Shown here piece after piece: positions 44,801 through 51,452 of a stretch of DNA of 64,000 bases. Every line of letters begins with the position of its first letter. Positions within the stretch are counted from its first letter, which is position 1. The translations under genes were made by a program, and so were the position numbers. Source of the stretch: Niabella insulamsoli (GTDB taxonomy: Bacteria; Bacteroidota; Bacteroidia; Chitinophagales; Chitinophagaceae); assembly GCF_039652435.2 (NCBI RefSeq), contig NZ_CP190246.1:2914001-2978000 (forward strand). Reading direction: 5' to 3'. The notes under the pieces were generated by a model that had not been told where the DNA came from, searched no databases, and saw nothing but the letters and a program-made list of their open reading frames with translations.

Positions 44801-45703
44801 TCAGGCCCTGGGATGGGCTTTTTTATACACTTCCTTCAGCTTTTCTATCGTATTGTGCGTATACACCTGCGTAGCGGCTAAACTGTTATGGCCCAACAGC
44901 TCTTTTACAGCATTAAGCTCGGCGCCCTGGTTTACCAAATGCGTAGCAAAAGTATGCCGCAAAACGTGCGGGCTTTTTTTGTCCAGGGTAGGAATATGCG
45001 ACAGGGCGTCTTTCACAAGTAGATAAGCATATTTGGGGTATAAACTTTTCCCTTTTTCGGTCACCAGCAGGGTATCGGCAGGCGCTTCAAATTCGCGACG
45101 TTTGTGTTGTATGTATTCCTGAATTGCGGCGATCATTTCCGCCGATAGCGGCACGCTTCTCTCTTTATTACCCTTACCCAAAACTTTCAGTTGCCCGCGG
45201 TGCGCGTCCACCTGCTTTTCTTTCAGTTGAATCAGTTCGCTGAGCCTCAAACCGGTGGCGTAAAACATGCTCACAATCATCCTGGTATTAAGTGATTTCC
45301 AGTCTTCGGTGGAAGCTTCGAGCGCGTTTTGCAGCAACGCGATATTTTCCTCTTTAATAAAAACGGGCAAGCGCTTGCTGGCTTTTGGGGCCACAATCTT
45401 AGCCATTGGGTTGGCTGTGATATGTCCCATTTTTAATTGAAATTTAAAAAAAGATTTTAGGGAAGATATTTTGCGATTGATGCTCCTTGAGCTTAATTGA
45501 TGCGCTTTGAGATCGGCCAGCCAGCTTCTTACCTGGTTATAAGTGATTTGCTCAAGATTGGCTTCTTCAAAAACGCGCAGCAGGAAAATACGAAAATCGT
45601 TCAGGTCGCCTTCATAGGCAAGCACCGTATGCTGCGAAAATCTTTTCTCAAATTTAAGATAATCGACAAAGGCCTGGATATATTGCTGCAAACTTGCGTA
45701 CAT
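44801..45703 (-). CDS. Tyrosine recombinase XerC/XerD type
   Basis: The 300-residue recombinase has a SAM-like N-terminal core-binding domain (about 1-90) and a catalytic domain with R153 in GLRLSEL, HVLRHTFATHL, the second His in LGHNS and the nucleophile Y281 in TQVYTHN. Length and the stand-alone place among ribosome genes argue for a chromosome-dimer-resolution enzyme, not a mobile integrase. Its ATG abuts the T-run of the rpsU terminator, so its leader is embedded in that hairpin. Confidence 0.93.
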   Translation of the reverse strand: MYASLQQYIQAFVDYLKFEKRFSQHTVLAYEGDLNDFRIFLLRVFEEANLEQITYNQVRSWLADLKAHQLSSRSINRKISSLKSFFKFQLKMGHITANPMAKIVAPKASKRLPVFIKEENIALLQNALEASTEDWKSLNTRMIVSMFYATGLRLSELIQLKEKQVDAHRGQLKVLGKGNKERSVPLSAEMIAAIQEYIQHKRREFEAPADTLLVTEKGKSLYPKYAYLLVKDALSHIPTLDKKSPHVLRHTFATHLVNQGAELNAVKELLGHNSLAATQVYTHNTIEKLKEVYKKAHPRA

Positions 45704-45731
45704 AAAAAAAGTCCTACATTTCTGTAGGACT
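45704..45731 (-). terminator. Terminator after rpsU, ending at the xerC start codon
   Basis: On the minus strand AGTCCTACA and TGTAGGACT pair around GAAA and are followed by seven T residues that run straight into the xerC ATG at 45703. Confidence 0.85.
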
Positions 45732-45756
45732 GCAATTTATTCAAAATCTTTTGTAA

Positions 45757-45954
45757 TTATATTTCGATTTTACCGCTGGCGATCTGCTGCTTGTAGATGG
45801 CTTTCAAAACCTCTCCACGACGCTTCACCGAAGGCTTTGTAAAAGCCTGACGCTCACGCAACTCAAGAAGCACTTTAGACTTCTCAAATTTCTTTTTGTA
45901 CTTTTTCAGAGCCTTGTCGATGTTTTCGCAGTCTTTAGAATCAATAATTAACAT
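45757..45954 (-). CDS. rpsU: 30S ribosomal protein bS21
   Basis: The 65-residue protein has the bS21 pattern: ENIDKALKKYKKKFEKSKVL, then LRERQAFTKPSVKRRGE. It sits near the anti-Shine-Dalgarno end of 16S rRNA. Uniquely for this window, the gene has a strong AAAGGAGGT Shine-Dalgarno upstream. In Bacteroidota bS21 helps hide the anti-Shine-Dalgarno, and rpsU is thought to be self-regulated through its own Shine-Dalgarno. A TATCTTTG box is 36 bases before the ATG. Confidence 0.95.
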   Translation of the reverse strand: MLIIDSKDCENIDKALKKYKKKFEKSKVLLELRERQAFTKPSVKRRGEVLKAIYKQQIASGKIEI

Positions 45955-45962
45955 AGTTATAT

Positions 45963-45971
45963 ACCTCCTTT
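45963..45971 (-). promoter_or_regulatory. Strong Shine-Dalgarno of rpsU
   Basis: AAAGGAGGT on the minus strand lies eight bases before the rpsU ATG. Most other genes here lack such a site, so this is likely the autoregulatory site described for Bacteroidota rpsU. Confidence 0.8.
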
Positions 45972-45989
45972 GGTAATTTTTAAGAGGTG

Positions 45990-45997
45990 CAAAGATA
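45990..45997 (-). promoter_or_regulatory. -7 element of the rpsU promoter
   Basis: TATCTTTG on the minus strand matches TAnnTTTG, 36 bases before the rpsU ATG. Confidence 0.6.
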
Positions 45998-46030
45998 GAG
46001 GAATGTTTTGAGAGAAAAAATATTTTTTTA

Positions 46031-46147
46031 TTTTCCTTCTCAGCCGAGTCTCACCAGCGGTTTTGTGAGTCGGCCATGGACTCGTCCTTCAGCATGGACT
46101 CGAACACACGCCGAGTCCCTTTCAGGAGACGCGGCTGAAAAGGAAAA
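46031..46147 (+). repeat. Palindromic repeat, copy 1 (about 117 bp)
   Basis: The ends TTTTCCTTCTCAGCCG and CGGCTGAAAAGGAAAA are inverted with one mismatch. Inside are five GANTC sites and a hairpin GGACTCG/CGAGTCC around AACACACGC. The same unit recurs five more times, whole or truncated, at 48854-49342, in the same orientation, on the other side of the gene pair 46198-48762. Confidence 0.85.
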
Positions 46148-46197
46148 ATCGAAAAGTAACACAATTATCTTGTACATTTTTCTTATTCCAACGTGTT

Positions 46198-47196
46198 TCA
46201 TTCCACAAGTTCAATAGCGCAACTCTCCACAGGCACACTTGTTTCCGAATAAATTACTTCTTCCTCCGTTCCCAGATTTCCATTGTCACAAAACTTTTTG
46301 GTAACTACATATCGCCATTGGTGCAGCCCGTCAATCAACACTTTTTTGTGTTCGCAGGAAACGACGATCCATTTGCCGGGTGGCAGCGGATATGTTTTAA
46401 CATGGTTGATTATTTTATCAGCATATATAGCATATTCGGCTGGATTTGTGAAGTTCCTTACCGTACTTAGCTGGTATTGTTGGGTTATTGTTTTGGGGAT
46501 TGGGCTCTGCCATGTTACAACAAAATACGTAACACTTAAATTATCGGGGGGTGAATAAAAAAAGGCTGTGGAACCCTCTTTTTCAGAATCACCTACTGCT
46601 GCTTTGCCGTGTATTGTGATGGGCTTTACCTGTAAAGCATTCCAAAGCGTTGAAAATGGCTGACCAATGTAATTACTTGCGTTAGTATTTAACGTTTGTT
46701 GCTGCGCTGCTATTGTTGCATTATACTCAACAGGGGTAAACTCATTTATGGCAGGTTCCCAATCGGGTTCGGCATAATAATCCTTTGTAACCACATCTTT
46801 TACAATTAAGGGCTTATAAGTGTCTACAATGCTTTGAAGAGGCCCGAATTGGCCTTGGGACGGGTAAAATATCGGGAACAGCACATTATAGGGAGGCACA
46901 TTTTCAAAATCCACTATCAGGTAGTGAGCTTTTTCAAACTCGCGTTCATAGTTAAATTCAAAGAAAACTCTTTTGCCAAAAATATCCTTTTGAGGAAGCC
47001 CATTTCCAGCCGTAACGGGGTTAAGCTTAAGACTATCATACAATACAGAAAAGGGCTTGCCTATATACAGATTGGATTTCGCCTCTATCTCGTTCATCAG
47101 GTAGCGTGCTGTATCCTGATAGGTAAAAAAAACCGTTTGGGCATATATTTGTGCAGCCAAAATTATAAATGCTATTACAGTCAATACTTTTTTCAT
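46198..47196 (-). CDS. Secreted protein with a duplicated YIGxPFSxL motif
   Basis: A signal peptide (about 1-19, AAQIYAQ) is followed by two related segments: LYIGKPFSVLYDSLKLNPVT near 42 and NYIGQPFSTLWNALQVKPIT near 176, so the protein looks like an internal duplication of about 135 residues. No family name is recognised. It begins 30 bases after the stop of the JAMM lipoprotein gene, so the two form an operon; it may be the partner of that protein, but no interaction is shown by sequence. Confidence 0.7.
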   Translation of the reverse strand: MKKVLTVIAFIILAAQIYAQTVFFTYQDTARYLMNEIEAKSNLYIGKPFSVLYDSLKLNPVTAGNGLPQKDIFGKRVFFEFNYEREFEKAHYLIVDFENVPPYNVLFPIFYPSQGQFGPLQSIVDTYKPLIVKDVVTKDYYAEPDWEPAINEFTPVEYNATIAAQQQTLNTNASNYIGQPFSTLWNALQVKPITIHGKAAVGDSEKEGSTAFFYSPPDNLSVTYFVVTWQSPIPKTITQQYQLSTVRNFTNPAEYAIYADKIINHVKTYPLPPGKWIVVSCEHKKVLIDGLHQWRYVVTKKFCDNGNLGTEEEVIYSETSVPVESCAIELVE

Positions 47197-47226
47197 AATC
47201 TTTATTCTTAATTGGGTTAAACACTA

Positions 47227-48762
47227 TTAGCACCCGTCATCTACCGTTACAGATAAATAGGGCGAATTACTGCCGGGCACAATCGTATTGATATCCTTCC
47301 TCTCAATATTCAAACTCTTAACCTGAAAACTATTATTAGTGGTATTATATTTTTGCAAACTCACGCCCATTTTCGCTTCGTCCATTAAGTATAATTGGGT
47401 AGGAAATGTCACGTCTGCACCATCATAGTTGGCAGAATTTAAATCCTTCGAAAAACTGTAAAAATTTTTATTCATTTTCGACTTCACTTTCCAGCCTGTT
47501 GGGTCATTTTTATCGTAATCATTTTCTTTTCCTTCATAAAATTTACGATACTTTGCAACATCAGTAATGCTTAACAAGTGAACATCGTCGCCATGGGTTA
47601 CAATACTACCGGCAAAATCAGTCTTATTTATATAATTGTTTAACCCATATATATCCGTAGAAGAATGTATAGCAGAGCTACCGGGCGGATGTGTATGCAC
47701 CAATGCAACAATATTTAACGAAGCATCAAAACTAAACTCAAGCGAATTGCTGCTGTTAGAAGTTGCTATTTCTGTGAAACCGTAAGAACCATCTGCGTTT
47801 TTATAAATACCAAAGCCATATTCATTAGATGAATTTTTATGATCCTGAATTAATTTATTTAATTGAGCCCTAACATCTGACTGTGCCAAAGCTTTTTTCA
47901 ACGAATCAGCCGCTTTTTTCGCCTCGTCACAAGGATCAGGCTTGGGATCAGGTTGCTGTGGTTGAGTAGGCTGCGGTGCAGGAGGATAGCCACCACCGCC
48001 ACCACCCTCGCCAGTTCCATCATCATAAGTTTCGCAGGTGGTTATATAATAATCGTGCCGGCAAAGCCTCACATACACGTGGTCGCCAACCGAGTAGTTG
48101 CAATTACCACTATAAGTAGTTACCCATTTTGAATCGCAAATTGTGGTTAGCTTTCTTGCCACTGTAGCCAAGCCTGGCTTCAATACAGTTTCGTCGTTTT
48201 TCACCTGCTCAATTTTTTGTTGTGCATATTGCGCAGGAGTAATGTTTTGTACAAACGCAGCTTGAGCATTTGTGTAATCTTCCTTACTAAACCAAATGTT
48301 TGCGCGTTTGCCGTCGAGCATTTCGTATTGCTGCACTATCCCTCCACCATCGTCGAAGTCTGCTAATCTCAGATCCGGCGTTTCTATTCTAATAGCTCCT
48401 TCAAATTCGTTTCCTTTACTACGTACTACCAGGTTAAATCTTGCACCAAAGTTCCCGCTTGTTTGTGTAGCGTCAAATTGAAATGGTACATCAATATAAT
48501 CCCTACCCTGCCAGTTATATTGCTGTGCCTGCCGCCAGTTTAATGTTGCGGTCAACCATTTACCTTCTGTCGTTTGCACACTAATGGTTTCATTTTTATA
48601 GGCTAATCCATTTTTTTGCAGCCAGGCTCTGGCCTGTGCTTCATTGATTGGATGCGACTTAATAAGAACTTCCTGTCTCCTGCAGGCATAAAATATCGAC
48701 GCCGCAAAAATGATTGTACAGGCAGTAAAAATTGTTATTCTCAGGCTAACTTTGTTTCTCAT
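47227..48762 (-). CDS. Lipoprotein with a C-terminal JAMM/JAB metalloprotease-like domain
   Basis: Starting at 48762, a lipoprotein signal (lipobox FYAC, Cys about 27) is followed by a soluble region of about 200 residues, a Gly/Pro-rich linker (GEGGGGGGYPPAP, about 255-285) and a domain of about 210 residues. H356-T-H358-P, then S367-x2-D370 in SSTDIYG gives the exact JAMM spacing HxHP-x7-S-x2-D; a Glu in GFTEIATS may be the catalytic acid. JAMM domains cleave ubiquitin-like tails or act in secreted effectors; here the target is unknown. It is first in a two-gene operon flanked by palindromic repeats. Confidence 0.78.
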   Translation of the reverse strand: MRNKVSLRITIFTACTIIFAASIFYACRRQEVLIKSHPINEAQARAWLQKNGLAYKNETISVQTTEGKWLTATLNWRQAQQYNWQGRDYIDVPFQFDATQTSGNFGARFNLVVRSKGNEFEGAIRIETPDLRLADFDDGGGIVQQYEMLDGKRANIWFSKEDYTNAQAAFVQNITPAQYAQQKIEQVKNDETVLKPGLATVARKLTTICDSKWVTTYSGNCNYSVGDHVYVRLCRHDYYITTCETYDDGTGEGGGGGGYPPAPQPTQPQQPDPKPDPCDEAKKAADSLKKALAQSDVRAQLNKLIQDHKNSSNEYGFGIYKNADGSYGFTEIATSNSSNSLEFSFDASLNIVALVHTHPPGSSAIHSSTDIYGLNNYINKTDFAGSIVTHGDDVHLLSITDVAKYRKFYEGKENDYDKNDPTGWKVKSKMNKNFYSFSKDLNSANYDGADVTFPTQLYLMDEAKMGVSLQKYNTTNNSFQVKSLNIERKDINTIVPGSNSPYLSVTVDDGC

Positions 48763-48853
48763 ACAGGTGTTATAGGTTACTGCATAAAGATAAATCCCCA
48801 AAATTGCATTGGCAAATTTTTTTATGCAATTACCCTTGAAATTAGCGCTATGC

Positions 48854-49342
48854 TCCTTCTCAGATGAGTCTCACCTGGGATCTTGTGAGTCGGCCGTGGA
48901 CTCGCCGTTCAGCATGGGCTTGAACATACGCCGAGTCCCTTTCAGGAGACGCGGCTGAAAAGGAAACCGGAAATCACCACCAATCCCCTTCTCAGCCGAG
49001 TCTCACAAGTAGTCTTGTGAGTTGGCCATGGACTCGTCGTTTTCTTCTTAGACGAGTCTCACCAGCGGTTTTGCGAGTCGGCTGTGGACTCGTCCTTCAG
49101 CGTGGACTCAAACATACGCCGAGTCCCTTTCAGGAGACGCGGCTGAAGGAAACCGGAAATCACCACCAATCCCCTTCTCAGCCGAGTCTCACAAGTAGTC
49201 TTGTGAGTTGGCCATGGACTCGTCGTTTTCTTCTTAGCCGAGTCCCACAAGCGATTTTGCGAGTCGGCCGTGGACTCGTCGTTCAGCATGGGCTTGAAAC
49301 TACGCCGAGTCCCTTTCAGGAGACGCGGCTGAAAAGGAAAAA
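48854..49342 (+). repeat. Cluster of palindromic repeat copies 2-6
   Basis: Copies or parts lie at 48854-48966, 48986-49040 (truncated), 49041-49153, 49172-49227 (truncated) and 49227-49342. A 91-bp block is almost identical at 48961-49051 and 49147-49237, an offset of 186 bases, so the right half arose by tandem duplication of a whole-plus-truncated unit. The copies share the GANTC-rich core of copy 1. The stretch 48763-49388 has no other gene. Confidence 0.85.
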
Positions 49343-49388
49343 CTGGAATCAGAAATTTATCTTTGCCTGATAAAATGTTTTGCACACC

Positions 49389-49979
49389 ATGTTTACAGGT
49401 ATTATAGAAACCACAGGCGTTGTTAAAAAGGTCGCCGCATCGGGCAGCAATAAAACCTTTTGGATCGAAAGCGCCATCAGCGCGGAGCTGAAAGTGGATC
49501 AAAGCGTCAGCCACAACGGCGTTTGCCTTACCGTGGAAACCCTCTCGGAAAATATACACAGCGTGACCGCCATCGAAGAAACCCTGAAAAAAACCAACCT
49601 GGGCGCGTTGGCCGAGGGTAGCCTGGTAAACATAGAACGCTGCCTCATCATGAACGGCCGCCTCGACGGGCACCTCGTTCAGGGCCATGTAGATGATACC
49701 GCCCGATGCCTTTCCGTAGCTGAAAAAAAGGGAAGCTGGGAGTACGAATTTGAAATCGACGAAAAATTTGCACCACTGATTATTGAAAAAGGCTCTGCCT
49801 GCATCAATGGCATTAGCCTGACCTTGTTTGATCTTTCGAAAACGAGATTTAAAGTGGCAATTATTCCCTACACATATAATCATACTAATATCCGTTTTAT
49901 CAACGCCTCAGACCTTGTAAATATTGAATTTGATGTAGTGGGCAAGTATATCCTGCGTAAAAAAGAACTGGAATGTTAA
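49389..49979 (+). CDS. ribE: Riboflavin synthase, alpha chain
   Basis: It dismutates two lumazines to make riboflavin. The start MFTGIIETTGVV is the family hallmark. Two homologous beta-barrel halves follow; SVSHNGVCLTVE (about 40) and KGSACINGISLTLF (about 135) each carry the ligand-binding residues. Length 196 is normal. It lies just after the repeat cluster. Confidence 0.95.
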   Translation: MFTGIIETTGVVKKVAASGSNKTFWIESAISAELKVDQSVSHNGVCLTVETLSENIHSVTAIEETLKKTNLGALAEGSLVNIERCLIMNGRLDGHLVQGHVDDTARCLSVAEKKGSWEYEFEIDEKFAPLIIEKGSACINGISLTLFDLSKTRFKVAIIPYTYNHTNIRFINASDLVNIEFDVVGKYILRKKELEC

Positions 49980-49982
49980 ACA

Positions 49983-50924
49983 ATGGTTGCTGCATCAATC
50001 GTAAATATTTCTTACCTAATTTTGCGCAATCCTATTCCTAAAGCAGAACAGATGAAACTAAGACCGGTCGACACCGTGGAGCAGATTGCTCCGGACGCCT
50101 TTAAGCGCCATTACTATAATAAACGGCAACCTCTCGTGATAAAAGGCCTTGCGAAACAATGGCCCGCTTACACGAAATGGAATTGGGACTATTTTATTAA
50201 AATTGTGGGTGATCAACAGGTAGGCGTGTACAATAACGTTAAAAGCGATTCCTACACGCCCATCAACACCGCCGATGCCTATATGAAATTTGGAGCATAT
50301 CTCGAACTGGTAAAGAAAGGACCGGTGGATCTCCGCATTTTTCTTTTCAATATTTTTCAACATGCACCCCAAATTGTAGCTGATTTCAACTGGCCCGACG
50401 AATTGATGCGCGGCTTTGTAAAAAAATTCCCGATGCTTTTCGTGGGCGGACAAGGCGCTATCACCCACATGCATTTCGATATCGACCTCAGTCATATATT
50501 TCACACCCAATTTATCGGGAAGAAAAAAGTGCTGCTTTTCCCGTTCGAAGAACAATATAAGCTGTATCGCAAACCCTGGGAAGTGTTAAGCCTCGCCAAT
50601 TATGCGAATTACAGCGATCAGTTTGATTACGACAATTTCCCCGCCGTAAAACTGGCCAATGGATACGAACTGACACTCGAACACGGCGACACGCTGTTTA
50701 TGCCAGCCGGCTATTGGCATCACATGGAATATATTGAAGCTGGTTTTGCCATGAGTTTACGGGCGCTGCAAAATAGCATCGGCGGAAAGCTACACGGCGC
50801 ATGGAATTTATTCGGCATGCGCAATATCGACACGCTGATGAAAAAAACGGTGCCTAAATGGTGGTACGAAAAAAAGAAAGCAAAGCTCTATAAGCATGCG
50901 GAAAGAGAGATGGCAACTTCATAA
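49983..50924 (+). CDS. JmjC/cupin-like domain protein
   Basis: The protein has a JmjC-type cupin with the Fe ligands H-x-D in THMHFDIDLSH and a later His in YWHHMEYIE, plus FMPAGYW. Such proteins are 2-oxoglutarate-dependent oxygenases that hydroxylate proteins or small molecules. A TAATTTTG box at 50017-50024 lies before an in-frame ATG at 50052 (290 residues), which is the likelier start; the ATG at 49983 overlaps it. The target is unknown. Confidence 0.85.
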   Translation: MVAASIVNISYLILRNPIPKAEQMKLRPVDTVEQIAPDAFKRHYYNKRQPLVIKGLAKQWPAYTKWNWDYFIKIVGDQQVGVYNNVKSDSYTPINTADAYMKFGAYLELVKKGPVDLRIFLFNIFQHAPQIVADFNWPDELMRGFVKKFPMLFVGGQGAITHMHFDIDLSHIFHTQFIGKKKVLLFPFEEQYKLYRKPWEVLSLANYANYSDQFDYDNFPAVKLANGYELTLEHGDTLFMPAGYWHHMEYIEAGFAMSLRALQNSIGGKLHGAWNLFGMRNIDTLMKKTVPKWWYEKKKAKLYKHAEREMATS

Positions 50925-50999
50925 ACCGTTAAAAAAATCATTCGGCAACATTGAACAAACACAACCCCTTTTTGTTATCGAGAGAAGTAAGAAACAGTA

Positions 51000-51383
51000 T
51001 TGTTTAAAAAAATCACCATATTAGCGCTGCTCGCACTTTACAGCTTCACCTCTTTTGGTATTAGCGTGAACCTGTTTTATTGCTGCGACAACCTGAAAAG
51101 CATTTCTTTCGAGGTGCAGCGCCATCATGTTGATTGTAAACTTCCGAAGAAAAACAAAGACTGTTGTAAAGATGAACGCTTCCAGATAAAAATATCGGAA
51201 GACCAGCTGCACCATGTTCTTGTTTTTTCAGCCGCGCCGGCACCGGCCCTGTTAACGCCACCAGCCTATTACACTTTTGATATTTTGGGCCTAACCTCCA
51301 ACACATTACGTGTGCAAAGCGGAGACAGCTCACCGCCCCTTCTCCCCGACCGTTCCATTTTATATAGCGTCTTTCGTATTTAG
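51000..51383 (+). CDS. HYC_CC_PP family small secreted protein
   Basis: The 127-residue protein has a signal segment (about 5-21), then NLFYCCDNL, the CC in KNKDCCKDE and the PP in LTPPAYY, the named HYC_CC_PP pattern. The family sits beside copper or metal TonB receptors in Bacteroidota; the next gene is such a receptor. The Cys and His residues may bind a thiophilic metal. The start is a TTG at 51000. Confidence 0.8.
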   Translation: MFKKITILALLALYSFTSFGISVNLFYCCDNLKSISFEVQRHHVDCKLPKKNKDCCKDERFQIKISEDQLHHVLVFSAAPAPALLTPPAYYTFDILGLTSNTLRVQSGDSSPPLLPDRSILYSVFRI

Positions 51384-51452
51384 AGAAAAGAATCATTCAA
51401 CCATGAGTTCATCGCGGCTTTTGGCTGCTATTCTTTTCTTTAAAAAAATATA

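Noticed and set aside
44801..45703. Integrase of a mobile element
   Set aside because: The neighbours hpf, rpsU and tRNA genes and the length fit a housekeeping Xer recombinase; no element ends or att repeats are visible.
48854..49342. CRISPR array
   Set aside because: The units are over 100 bases, there are no unique spacers of regular length and no cas genes are nearby.
49017..49370. A plus-strand frame through the repeat cluster
   Set aside because: It is made of repeat units and repeats itself; it is not a gene.
49059..49883. A long minus-strand frame of 274 codons
   Set aside because: It lies opposite ribE and continues into the palindromic repeats; its sequence has no protein-family character.
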